Origin: Uranotaenia lowii
Lineage: Eukaryota; Arthropoda; Insecta; Diptera; Culicidae
Direction: 5' to 3'
Assembly (NCBI RefSeq): GCF_029784155.1
Contig: NC_073693.1
Location: 146,694,843-146,758,842 of the forward strand
Length of the DNA: 64,000 bases
Positions within the stretch are counted from its first letter, which is position 1. The number at the start of each line of letters is the position of its first letter. This document shows positions 47,991 to 58,770 of this stretch, in pieces. The position numbers were made by a program, and so were the translations under genes. The notes under the pieces were generated by a model. The model made no database searches, had not been told where the DNA came from, and saw only the letters and a list, made by a program, of their open reading frames with translations.

Positions 47991-48852
47991 GCATAAAATA
48001 TGACGTGTAGTTCTCTTGGTCGTACGCCTGTAGGTTACAAGTCTGCAGACACGTTTCCACTCTGCACCACGGGGAGGTGGAACTACTTCGCAGGGTGATC
48101 TAAAGCATGTGTGCCGTTCAGGTGTTCATCGAAGTGCTGCTTCCACCTTTAAATCACCTCTCGATTGTCCGTCTTTATGGTTACATTTATATTGATTATC
48201 AATAATGTTTATAATGCGTGTTATGATTTTTTTCTTCTCGATTGCAACGATGAAACGAATTTCCACACTTATCCTTAAGACATGCGTTCCGAAATCTTCT
48301 AACTGACTCCAGCGGCTCCAATTGAAGATTGGAGCTTCTGGAGGAGGCTTCTGAAGCTTTCTGAAGATTGGAGGCTTCCTCAACTCACCGACAGTCTGGA
48401 CAGTTCTGGAGCTATCTGAAGATTGGAGGCTTCTTCAACTCACCGTCAATCTCGCCCCTGTTGCAGCTCAAAGACCATTTTTAAGGCTTTCGCTAGATGA
48501 TTTTTCAGTGGTTCCGGTTCGTCGAACTAACAGGATTTCAGAATCGACGACCTCCAATTAGCTTCCAGGACTGGCGAATTTTCATAATTCCTAGTTCGAC
48601 GACCTCCACTTGGCTTCGATCCGTTAACCTTCCTTTTGGCTTCTGGTCTTGACTATCTCGCTGCGGCTCGACGACATCCACCGGGATCTGGCTCGACAAC
48701 CTATCATAACATCGGTCCTACGACCTTCCAGTAGCTCCAGGTCCAACGATCTCCCAATAAATATGGCCCGACGACCTGTCATGGTTCCAGTCCGATGTCA
48801 TTCCTGCAGCTAGACGTCCTGCCTGAGGGCTGATACCTACCGCTGGTTCTAG
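47991..48852. repeat. Degenerate minisatellites (GAAGATTGGAGGCTTC and CGACGACCTCCA)
   Basis: TCTGAAGATTGGAGGCTTC and TCAACTCACCG occur twice about 55 bp apart (about 48358 and 48413). From about 48540 to 48800, words such as TCGACGACCTCCACTTGGCT, CTCGACGACATCCACCGGGA and CCCGACGACCTGTCATGG recur every 40-60 bp in diverged form. There is no coding evidence. Confidence 0.5.
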
Positions 48853-48990
48853 CCTAAACTTGCCAAATTGCCCGGTTTTGCCCGGATATTTGACAAAAGT
48901 TTGGAAAAGTCCAGCCCGGCACATTTTTTCGGATTTCATTGAAAAAAAAAATCGGATTTTATTCGGGTCTATTCACATTTATTGCAAAAT
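48853..48990 (-). repeat. CCGGGCA-family repeat fragment (copy 4)
   Basis: AACTTGCCAAATTGCCCGGT followed by TTGCCCGGATATTTGACAAA is the complement of the right edge of the copy at 41943-42417. It is truncated by about 48990. Confidence 0.6.
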
Positions 48991-49079
48991 CAGACAAAAA
49001 TCAAATAAAGTTCAGATTTTGTTTATTATTTCTATATTTTTCCGTCACAAGACATAACTTGATACACATATTTCCTAAA

Positions 49080-49228
49080 ATTCACTCGGACAACGGTACC
49101 CATTTTTCAATAACGGTAAGAACGGCAAAAAGGCGCTTCACGAGGCACTCAGATTCGTTGATCTCCTCATTTACTGTGCCCTTTGTCACGAAAGGCTCAC
49201 TCCTCAGTCCGCAAGAGCAGATGGCCTG
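49080..49228 (-). pseudogene. Mariner transposase fragment, C-terminal side of a split copy
   Basis: Minus-strand translation next to the Jockey tail reads WQAICSCGLRSEPFVTKGTV then NEEINESECLVKRL. This matches WQAICTCGLKS and ECLNKRL in the mariner relic at 3560-3680. It continues the transposase whose N-terminal half lies at 51601-52105, on the far side of the Jockey insertion. Homology fades before the second catalytic Asp. Confidence 0.75.
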
Positions 49229-51600
49229 CCAAACGAGATATTTATTTATTTAATGTCTTTGATATAAACCATACAGACATATCTTAACCTAAACATGTAA
49301 TTTGTTCTAAGACTACGAATATTATTTCTAAACACTTCTTTGGATTGATTAAAATCAACAGCGTTAGACACTTCATTAAAAACAAGACAACAATTATGCA
49401 AAGGGTGATTTTGGGCAAAAACTGTGCGATTAGAAGGAATCCACAAAAAGTTCTGTTGACGAAGACGTCTCGCTGGAGCATGAATGTGGATGCTTTGTAG
49501 CAGTAGAGGACAGTCAATATTGTTCATCAACAAATCAAAAACAAACATTCTTTGGATGTATATTCGTCTGCGTCGCAGGGTCTCAAGACTTATTAGGATG
49601 CATCTTTCGGCATACGGTGGCAATCGAACGGCATCATTCCAGTCTACGGGGTGCATACAGGCAGTACCCTTTCTAGTCTTTCAGTGTGTACTGTTTGATG
49701 CGGCGCCCAAACTACCACGGCGTATTCTAGAATGCTGCGCACCAAGGCACAGTAAACCGCTTTAAGACAATATACATCCTCAAACCCAACAGTGTTTCTA
49801 CGAATAAAGCCAAAAATGGAAAAGGCTTTTGCGGTTGTGGCGACTATGTGTTCTGAAAAACTTAGTTTCTGATCAAAAATAACTCCAAGATCTTTAATTG
49901 AGACTACTCGTTCCATTTCTGCTGTGTCCATTTTGTAGGCAAAACGAAGTGGAGTTCTAGCTCTGCAGAAAGTTATACATCGGCATTTACTGGCATTAGC
50001 TTCCATCCCATGGGACTTGCACCAGTCCAAAAGTGTCGATATGTCGGTTTTAAGTGCTGCACAGTCCACTGGTGATTCGATTTTCCGGTAAATCTTAAGG
50101 TCGTCTGCGTACATCAATTTAGAGGATTGCAGTAAACAAGCAAGATCATTAACAAAAAGGATAAAGATTAGTGGTCCTATGTGGCTGCCCTGGGGAACAC
50201 CGGAAGGGACGTCAAATGGCTGAGATCTGATTCCTCGTAGATTCACAAATGCTCGTCGGTTTGTCAAGTAGGAGTAGAGATATTTTGTGGACCATGACGG
50301 AAAGCCGTAGCGTTCTATTTTCCTGGTGGCGATTTCATGTGGAACTTCATCAAATGCTTTTGAGAAATCTATGTAATTGGCACCTACTTGTTGCTTTTTG
50401 CTGATAGCTGTATGAAGTGGGGCAGAGTAGCTCATCAGATTCGAGACCGTTTACCTTTTTTCATGAACCATGTTGGTGTTCGGTTATTATTGGTTTAGCA
50501 GCGTTTTAAAGTCTCCCGTAGTCGTAGATAATTGACTCAAACACCTTTGACAAACAACAGAGAATCGAAATAGGTCTGTAGTTCTCCACGCTATGACTGT
50601 TTCCCGACTTCCAAATGCTAGGGAAAATACCTTCGTTAAGTGACCGATTAAAGATGATTTGCAGTGGTTCGGCAAGTGATTCCGCAATGCCCAGTATAAG
50701 ACACGGCGGAATGCCATCTGAGCCTGGTCCTTTCGACGGATCGATAGTTTTCAGAGCTGTCAAAACTTCATGCTGGATTAGAAGCGGCTGAGGAAGGTTG
50801 ATGTCAAATGTAGGCAATGTTTCGAAGTTTTCGTTGGTAGCAGGTGGCATTTGTGTTGAATAAACGCTCTTAAAAAAAATCTGCAAAAAGGTTTGCAGAC
50901 TCACAAGCAGTTTAGGAGGAGCGCCCGTCAAACGATACTCGCGATGGAAAGCTGCTGGTACGACCGCGACGTCTAGACTTGATAAATTTCCAGAATTCAG
51001 AAGGATTGCTTTTCACTTCCCTCTCCACATCATTGACGTAAATCCTGAAAAGAGTGTTTCGTAACGCTGAGTAACCAGCTTCCGTTGATTTTAGTTCGGC
51101 TTTGTTTGCTGCTGTTTTATTCAAGAAGTATCGTTTGCGTATCTTGCGTAGTCTGTTTCTTAAACGACGAAGGTCGGCCATCAAGGTTGCTTGTACGACT
51201 GATGTTGGAAAGGTCGTTTCTTTGGAGTGTGAAGCGCAACTATTCTTAGCAACTGTTCGTAGAACATCGAGACAGCTTCATCGGTATAAAGGCTGCCAAT
51301 AAGCTGTGACCAATCTATGGGTGCTAGTGCTTCTATTACGAGGCGAAAATTACATCTTCTGAAATCGAGGTCGAGATGATATTCGTCTTCGATTACAGCA
51401 TTTTCTTCTAAGCAATCGAGTAAAACATCATGCGGTTGGTGATGGCGGTCAGTTGGCAAGATAAAATTCGGGGGATCCACAATTTCGGCTATCTCAGGTC
51501 TGTTTGTAAAGATCAAGTCAAGAACTCTACCGTTTGCGTTTTCTCTTGAGCACATTTGAGATAGCCAAGCAGCTATTTGGAGACGAGCTTCGACATTTTC
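49229..51600 (-). mobile_element. Jockey-clade non-LTR retrotransposon, 5'-truncated
   Basis: On the minus strand it begins inside the endonuclease at about 51600 and runs through the reverse transcriptase to a 3' end with an AAATAAATAAAT-like tail at about 49229-49245. Both flanks are mariner transposase in the same orientation, so it inserted into an older transposon. The length of 2.4 kb fits a 5'-truncated Jockey element. Confidence 0.85.
49246..51598 (-). pseudogene. Jockey-type endonuclease/reverse transcriptase ORF2 pseudogene
   Basis: The minus-strand order begins with the endonuclease C-terminus (GRVLDLIFTNRPEI, about 51520). A linker follows with RYFLNKTAANKAEL and PSEFWKFIKSRR, then DPSKGPGSDGIPP (about 50720) and FPSIWKSGNSHSVENYRPIS. 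Next come FSKAFDEVPHEIA (about 50350), GVPQGSHIGPLIFILFVNDL (about 50170-50205), LMYADDLKIYRK (about 50100) and SIKDLGVIFDQKLSF (about 49880). The end is a long Jockey C-terminal region (to 49246). Frames change near 51183, 50930, 50470 and 49650. The polymerase box YADD is intact. The encoded enzyme would nick the target and copy the RNA in place. Confidence 0.88.
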
Positions 51601-52255
51601 TCTTGCCGGTGGAAAACTCTAACCCCGGAATTTGCTTAAAATTGGCTTTGATAAACGTTTCATCGTCCATCACACAGCAGTCATATTTTGTCAGCATCTT
51701 CTCGTAGAGCTTCCATGCCCGAGTTTTAGCCGTCGTTTGTTGCCGCTCATCGCGGTGTGAGAAGTTCTGTACCTTGTTTGTATGTAGTCCAGCTCTCTTC
51801 TTCGCATTCTGGACTTAGCTCTGCGACATGCCGACCTTTTTAGCCAAATCACGGCTTGAGACGTCGAAATTTGCTTTAATCATCCGCTTCACCTTTCTCT
51901 CCGTCTTTTTGTCCTCCGGTCCCGATTTTCTTCCAGCTCCTTTGCTGTGGTTCAACGTCAACTGCTCCTGGAACCGCTTCAATGCTCTGAAGACGGTTGA
52001 ATGGTGAAAGTTCAACATTTTTCCCAACTACCGGTGCGACTGGTTAGGAAATTCCAGGTGTTTGGAAAGAATTTGTTCTCTCAACTCGCGTTGGTACACC
52101 TCCATTTTCGTGGAATTGAAAAACACGACTTCGAGTTTGATAGCATGTAAATAATACACATCAATGAGAAAGTGTGCAAAATTTTGTTGATTTTTACCCA
52201 ACGGTGAAAAAGTTATGTTTTCTTGAATGTGTCGCAATTTCGTTCTCGCTCTTTA
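51601..52255 (-). pseudogene. Mariner DD37E transposase relic, N-terminal half
   Basis: A start at about 52105 (MEVYQRELREQIL) is followed by a stop near 52030. Then come LGKMLNFHHSTVFRALKRFQ, SSRDLAKKVGMSQS (DNA-binding region) and, in the next frame, NAKKRAGLHTNKVQNF. The first catalytic block CCVMDDETFIKANFKQIPG lies at about 51640-51690, and the frame ends against the Jockey element at about 51600. It is a relative of, but clearly diverged from, the copy at 1666-4110. About 20 residues between this half and 49080-49228 are missing or unrecognisable. Confidence 0.8.
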
Positions 52256-52784
52256 CATAAGAAAACAGGCCTGGATGGCAACTTCTACAGTAAAGTTAGT
52301 GTCCATAATCTTCTCTGCCTCAAAGGGCGACAGTTAAGTTCGTCCATGTCAATGTTGAAATTCTTTCGTTTCTTAGTATTAGTGTCTTGATATTTAGTCA
52401 AGTAGATATCTCGTTCTAAGCTCAAAACACCTAATTTAAAGCAGTAAAGCTGGAACCTTAAATGACCCGAACCCCATCGGATTCTCGTAAAGTAAATTCA
52501 AAATGAAATTTGATCTCATTGGCATCACACAGTCACGAGAAGATCTCCATAGTTCCATTTACATCATGATTCCAGATCATGAAAAAAATTACACATTTTT
52601 TGAAAGTTGTAGTTTGACGGGCAGTCGAAGAGATATCTACCTATTAGAAAATACTCTGGAAAAAAAATACTCGCTAATACTGTCCTTTAAGATATCAGTA
52701 TTTTGATTTTTTTTTCAGTTTTTGGAAAAGGCTGATACTAATACTAATAATAATACTAATAAATTTCCTTTCCTTCATCTGTAG

Positions 52785-53524
52785 ATCTCAACATCGACGA
52801 GGTCGGTCAACAGCAGCAGCGTTCAAATACGGGCTCGGACATCTGCTGTTACGATTACTGCGGCTCAAACCCCCAAGCCGGTGTGTGCAGTAGATGCGAT
52901 CCCCTGGTGGAACAGGACGAAGAAAATAACGCAAGTGACGATCGTGCGGACAAAGGAAACGATAACCGACTTCATCAGTTAGCCGGTAAGACGACCATCG
53001 CCGGCAAGACAGCGAATCCAGGAAAAAATAGTAGCACGGCAACTAACCAATCCATCAGCAGTAGCAGCAACACCAGCAGCAGCAGTAGCAGTTTCCTTGA
53101 CCAGTTGCTGTTCAGCAGCGAGCTGCCGCCACGATTACCAACTTGTCCGAGCATAACAAGCGCAACAACTCCGTCTACACAGCCGGGCAGCTGTAAATCG
53201 CCGCAGCAGCTGGTACAGCAGCACCTAGACAAGAAGCAACTAAATCAGCAATCTACCACACCGTCAAGTCAAGTTATGGCTAGCGGAGATGGTAGAAGAA
53301 CAACTTCAACGCCGAAGGCATCGCTTTCGACGACAACAACAACAACGGCGACGTCGGTCGCATCATCAGCATCATCGCTAGCGTCTTCGTCAGTGGTTGT
53401 TAGACTAATCAGCGTGAGTTCGATTCTTACGATGTACTTTAACAACTCTCTGACGATGCGACTACGATGTCTCGATAAACTTGTCGCGTGGGCGAAAATC
53501 TTGCTTCAACCGGCCGGTTTATAG
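52785..53524 (+). CDS. Nlf-1: Nlf-1 terminal coding exon C
   Basis: The exon follows the acceptor CATCTGTAG (AG at 52783-52784). Its first two bases complete an Asp codon, and the frame runs to TAG at 53522-53524. It starts LNIDEVGQQQQRSNTGSDIC, then CYDYC and GVCSRC. The CC pair matches the ECC motif that closes the FAM155 cysteine-rich domain. The remaining ~200 residues are low-complexity (Ser, Thr, Gln, Asn). They end in a hydrophobic segment (SVVVRLISVSSILTMYF, about 45 residues before the stop) and WAKILLQPAGL. Vertebrate members also finish with a hydrophobic helix. GTGAGT at 53414-53419 lies on a codon boundary and could act as an alternative donor. The three exons total 1275 nt, exactly 425 codons with the stop. 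Confidence 0.88.
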
Positions 53525-56500
53525 TTAAGGTGCAAACCTGGCTAATTAAACAGCGAAAATACGCCACACAATACAAATACACACATACACATCGACACAC
53601 ACATACTCTTTCAAACACGTAAACAGATTCTAGCACACGTACACGCGTTTCCAGGAAACACAATCAAACTTACACTAATAACTATCAAAGTAACACAATT
53701 ACCCATAAAAAAAAAGTGATCATCACTCCAAAACTCAGTGTGACGAATACAAAAACGAAAAAGAAACCCCGAATAAAACATCAAAAACCCTTTGAAAGCA
53801 TAATTATAGTTGTTGAAATGTTGAGATCGGCGCTATTTGGCCACATTTGAAGGTCGATTTGCAGTGCAAATCCGCGATTGTGGGTGGTTCACATCAAACG
53901 ATGAGGGGAAATTGAACCAAAGTTTTACAAGAGGAAAAAATTAAACAAATGCACAAAAACTACCACCACCGACCACCTTTGGTCCCTTCGATTTCGGTGC
54001 TCGGTCGAGTCTTCCAGCAGTTCCTGGTTCGGGCTCGGATCTGGGTTGTATTGGTGCTGAATATTGGTGGTGAACATTCGAACACTGTTATGGGAGAAAC
54101 GGAAAAGCAGGCAACACTGATTAGCTAGGAAAGTCTGATTGGATTCGTCTCTGCTACTCGAAATCGAAAAAAAAACATTAGAACGGAAAAACACATATTC
54201 CCACACAGTTAATATGGACAATTTTAGGTGAAACATAAAAAATTATTAATTGTTAAGCAGCGTGGAAAAGTGGGTAATTAAAAACAAATAAACTAATAGA
54301 CGTAAACGAAAGCTAACAATAGGTGAAGATAAGGCAACAAGAAAAGGTTCAACAGAAACATAACAACAATGAAATTATTCGTGTTTTTACATGACGATAA
54401 GAGATCGAAAAACGAAAAGTTAAGCAAAACAAAAATCATCTGCAGCTGAATAAGGCCACATCCGGGTTCTATCTATATTTTTCTACGTTGCAGTCGTTCT
54501 CAAGTTTTTGAATTGCAAATACGATAAAAGCAGTATTTTTCAACTATCAGTACACACTTTCGTGGAATGTTTAAAAAATGGACGCTTGTCTGATGAGGTT
54601 GGGATTTAATTTCAACTTTGAACGAAGACTTATTCTTAACATTTAAACTATCTCACGCATGACTTAAAATAAGCTCTGTGTATAATTTATCATTTCTTGT
54701 GAAGCTAATTTATTTGAGTTTTCTGGAAATTTTCATTATTTTAGAAAAATGCACAAATGGGAATTAGCTAACAAAAAAGACATGAACGTCATTTTGCTTT
54801 TGCCTCAGTATTCATTTGAAGAAAGACTACGGAAACGATTGTAAATCTAATCATACTTCTAAATTCCAAGCTGTCTGCTGAAACATCCAATGGCAGTAAA
54901 TAGTGAACATTAGAATCGATCTTAAATCGTAGCATTAGGTCGCGACTTCTCGGCGAGAAAGTTAAGACAGTTAAGAAAAAAAAATTGAAACAACAGCCTC
55001 ACAAACGAACCGATACGAACGTCTGGTTCACGTTTAAATAAAAACACGAAACAAAAAATTAACTGCATAGGACAAGGCGGGATCTCCGTTCGGACCTGCC
55101 GACCCAAATGCGTAGAGAATTCGTTTCCGAAAGTCAACAATCCCGGAGGAAACTGAATGACCGTCATCAAACAACAAAACCTAATTCGGTTAACTATAGC
55201 AAACTGACACATTGAGGAAAGTTTATCTGTTCATCGGAGCAGAAAACAAAAAAAAAACAACCTAAAGAAATAATAATAAAAACAAAATTGTTAACGTTCG
55301 AAAAGCCATATTTTTAGCATTTAAATAGTCATTAAAACAAATGAAATTATAATCAATATTTGTTATAATAAATGTGAGATTTAAAGAAGAATGAAAAACA
55401 AAAATTCGTTTATTAAGCTAGGAAAAAACAATAGAAGAACCGACAGCTGGTAGCGAAACAAACCAGTTCAATTTAAATATATGAAACAAATAAAAAAAAC
55501 ACTCACTTTTGCACCGAGAAACAATAAAAAGAAGAGTCCGGCAAAATGGAACAACAAACTGCATCTAATAAACAAAACAACTGTCAGCAGAAAGGGAAAT
55601 TGAAAACAAAAAAAAAAAACAAAACAAAAAAATCTAGTGAAGTCTTCATCAAAAGTTGTAATGTTAAACGTGTAGGACAAAGTGTAACAAAAAAAAACAA
55701 ACAAACAAATAACAAGTCAAAGATGATCGCTTGGCAGAAAACAAGCTGTTAGTTGCAGTGAGAGAAAGATAACATGAAAGGGAAGTGTTGTACATGTAAG
55801 AAGAAGATAAAATCTAGTAAAACCCACCAGATCTAATAATCAAAGGTTTGAAGAACCTCTTAGCTGAATGAAACTATTATTTCAAAGTAGTCGAAGATTC
55901 CTTTGAATTCAGCTACAGTATTTGAAAGACCCAAATACTAGTATTTCACTAGCTACTTGCTAGCATCCTCAGTGGGTTATCGACTGAAGAAAGTGTCACA
56001 CTTTCTTCAGTCGATAACCCACTGAGGATGCTAGCAAGTAGCTAGTGAAATACTAGTATTTGGGTCTTTCAAATACTGTAGCTGAATTCAAAGGAATCTT
56101 CGACTACTTTGAAATAATAGTTTCATTCAGCTAAGAGGTTCTTCAAACCTTTGATTATTAGTGACAATGGCATCCACGCCTAGTGAACCAAACAAATTTA
56201 TTAGATTGAAAAAGTGTAACACTTTCTTCAGTCGATAACCCACTGAGGATGCTAGCAAGTAGCTAGTGAAATACTAGTATTTGGGTCTTTCAAATACTGT
56301 AGCTGAATTCAAAGGAATCTTCGACTACTTTGAAATAACCCACCAGATAAATTTTTACACCTTATTTCACAAGATGAAACGAGAGAAAAATAAATAAATG
56401 GAGAGCACGTGGTATTGCGTTGTTGGTTTATTTGTATTGAATGATAGGTATATTTTCGGGCATTGTTTTTTAGTAGAAAATTTGAAAAAAAAATTCTTAG

Positions 56501-57850
56501 CCACACGAACAAATCTAACATGGTTTTAACATCACTGAAAACGAAATGAATGCTACTTAAGCGGTTTAGTAGAACCAAAAACAAAACAGAAGTTTATCTA
56601 AGAACTACTAGTCAAACAAAGAAATTATAAAAGAGCATTATCCGGAAAGAAGAGAAAAAACATTAGAGTGTATAGATTCAAATTTGTACTAAAGTTTAGG
56701 AGTAAACAATGAATGCACACTCCCTCTCTTACACAAAAAAAAACACCGTAGAAATAACAAATCGCAACCAAACTCGCCACGTTTGTACAGCAGAGAAGCA
56801 ACAAAACAAGCACGCAACAGCGAATACAAATTTTAAATATCTAGTTTGTCGACTATCGCACAAAATGAGACGAATTATCAAACAAATTAATCGTTTTTTT
56901 TTTCACCGGGTCAGATGAAATTGTTTATTTCATCCCATATTGAAACAATCGCCTTTTTCTATCAAATTAGAACCCTTTTTTCCTTCAAACATCAACAACA
57001 ACAACATCATCCACACAAAAACGTGCATACTCTGGTTCATGGATATCCTTACTTCCAATCGACTAACTATTTAGAATTGTGCTACGAACTAAAGAAAAAA
57101 AAAAATACACCATTGGAAGAAACCGCAGATATACCAAACGCTGTAAAATATCGTTCTTCCTATGCGAAGTTTTACCACTACAAAGAAGAGAAAAAATCGA
57201 AAACAATTGATTGCAATTACACTACTGTACTCCTAGAGTCACTCTAATAAAACTACACCGAGATCACTCACTAATTCCATGCCACTGTCTTACATAGGCT
57301 CGCTTTTATAAACACCCACACCTACACAACAATTGCAAAAAATCTCCCAAAACACACATACAAAACCCTCTCATCAATCCTACCGAGTAAAAGCGTAAAT
57401 TATAAGTATCGAAATAAAACTAAAAAAATCTCGAAAATGGAAAATCAAATCTAAGGTACTAGAAGGTATATCTATCTTAACAATACACGAAAAATATACA
57501 AACACTCTCATGCACCCACATTTACACACTATACCATTTTTATTTTCTAATTCCTCACACCTTCCAAGGACTCTAAACAAAACACACACTCTGATTCACA
57601 TCTACACAATAAAAGAAAACACTTATGTATTAAAAGGTAAAAATAGGTAACAAACAAAACTAAATAGAGCAATTCGGCTTTTATAATTCAAAAAAATGGA
57701 AACCACCACACCCAAAATAAAACGAAGAAGAAGAAAAACAACAAATCAAACGCTTAACAAGATTTACGATCTAAAAATTTCCGACTAGTAGAAGTGGAAC
57801 TGGAGATGAAGAAAAAAATGTTCTAGGACCCTCAGATCGAGCACATTATT
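53525..57850 (+). other. Nlf-1: Probable long A-rich 3' UTR of Nlf-1
   Basis: After the stop, the plus strand is strongly rich in A (and C) and poor in T for about 4.3 kb, with many AACAAA, AAAACA and ACACAC words. This strand asymmetry fits transcribed 3' UTR and contrasts with the symmetric AT-rich introns. AATAAA/ATTAAA candidates are frequent (for example near 54290, 55483, 57245 and 57610), so the real cleavage site cannot be chosen. The right limit is where the A bias fades. Open frames here (for example 56915-57247) look like chance. Confidence 0.6.
55821..56348. repeat. Perfect 164-bp inverted repeat plus third partial copy
   Basis: The left arm 55833-55996 and right arm 55998-56161 are exact complements around a single C at 55997, so the transcript would fold into an uninterrupted 164-bp duplex with almost no loop. 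After a 57-bp spacer, 56219-56338 repeats the first 120 bases of the right arm exactly. The 12-bp word AACCCACCAGAT stands just outside the block on both sides (55821-55832 and 56337-56348), like a target duplication around a 504-bp insert. There is no coding. It could be a recent foldback insertion, a template-switch rearrangement, or an assembly artefact. Confidence 0.85.
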
Positions 57851-58125
57851 TGATGATTTTAGCTGCAGGAAGCCGTTTTCGGTTGAAGTGTTTACCTTTT
57901 GTGATTCGTAACGAAGCACGGCCATCTTTCGGAAATGTCATCGAGGGTGGTCAATACCAATTCATAATCGACAAAATTTCGTTCAAGCGGCACTCACTGG
58001 TCGAAATTTTGAAATATAACAAACTTGTGCAGTTTTTACTTTGTAAAATGTGGTGTTTTGAATACTCTTCCGGTGAAGCTTTTATTTTAGTAAAAAAGCT
58101 ACCATCTGGGTCTTCGGTAGCTTAT
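57851..58125 (+). other. Open frame of unknown nature after the UTR
   Basis: A frame of 102 codons (57850-58158) starts MMILAAGSRFRLKCLPFVIR. It shows no motif that I recognise, and its end overlaps R1-type 3'-end sequence. I treat it as unsupported coding. Confidence 0.2.
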
Positions 58126-58770
58126 TTTTTCTACAAACTGTATTCCAAGGCACGGTGAGAATAAATCGAATGAAACCGCTTTTGGAGTACCGTGAACTCT
58201 GCTTCTAGAGTATACCCTGGGAACCTCACGGTATATCCACGTATACCTTTTTCATGGAATCTAGCCTTGAGTCCCGTATTGAACTGCTGTTAAACCTTCC
58301 TTTAACATAAGTGGTTTTTTCTCTTCCTCTACGATCTCCACTATGAAAAATGTCCACTCTGAGCTATGTCTTAGATGTTGCTTTCACTTTGTAGCTTCAA
58401 CTGTGGGATCGGACGAACTCTAGTTGATAATCCCTCGGCGATGGGCTCAGTCTACTCCGGCCGAGGACTGGTCCCCCCAGTGAAGCGTATTCCAAACTCA
58501 CGTCTTTCACATCGCATGCTCAGGACTGTTTACGTTACTGCTTGGATATTTCCTGATGATGGCGACATCCTACACCGACTCGAAAGACTCATACGGTGTA
58601 AAAGCCCTCTACTTTAAGGGTACTCTCTGATTCTCCCTCTTTCCAAAACGTCCACAGTGGAGAAAGTCATGCATTATACCTGAAATTTCTCTCGTAGAAA
58701 GCAGCGCTTCTCAGACACTCTCCGACTTTGGGGTGTCCTTCGTACGCAGAAAGCATATTAACACCAATCA
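58126..58770 (-). mobile_element. Diverged R1-type 3'-end sequence
   Basis: TGTATTCCAAGGCACGG (about 58138) and GGGATCGGACGAACTCTAGT (about 58404) match signature words of the R1-type 3' UTR copies at 44690 and 46806. So do CTCGGCG..TCTACTCCG..CGAGG, GACATCCTACACCGACTCG (about 58563) and TACGCAGAA (about 58743). Word order is the same. Divergence is greater and no poly(A) end is clear, so this is an older copy. Confidence 0.5.

Larger units (their letters stand above)
44526..52784 (+). other. Nlf-1: Nlf-1 intron 2, 8.3 kb, mostly retroelements
   Basis: The intron runs from CGAG|GTAAGT to CATCTGTAG|ATCTCA. The single exon B base G plus AT rebuilds a GAT codon. R1-like, Jockey and mariner sequences, all on the minus strand and so antisense to the gene, fill 44690-52240. 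The region 52241-52784 holds no gene that I can see. Confidence 0.85.

Noticed and set aside
52975..53232. Leu-rich minus-strand frame over exon C
   Set aside because: It has the same cause: antisense of Ser/Gln-rich coding sequence.
55833..56338. CRISPR-like or IS-type repeat
   Set aside because: The repeats are two inverted arms and one direct copy, not spaced short repeats, and the genome is eukaryotic.
56915..57247. 110-codon plus-strand frame after the hairpin
   Set aside because: It lies in the A-rich UTR, where long frames arise from lack of T-initiated stops. No motif.
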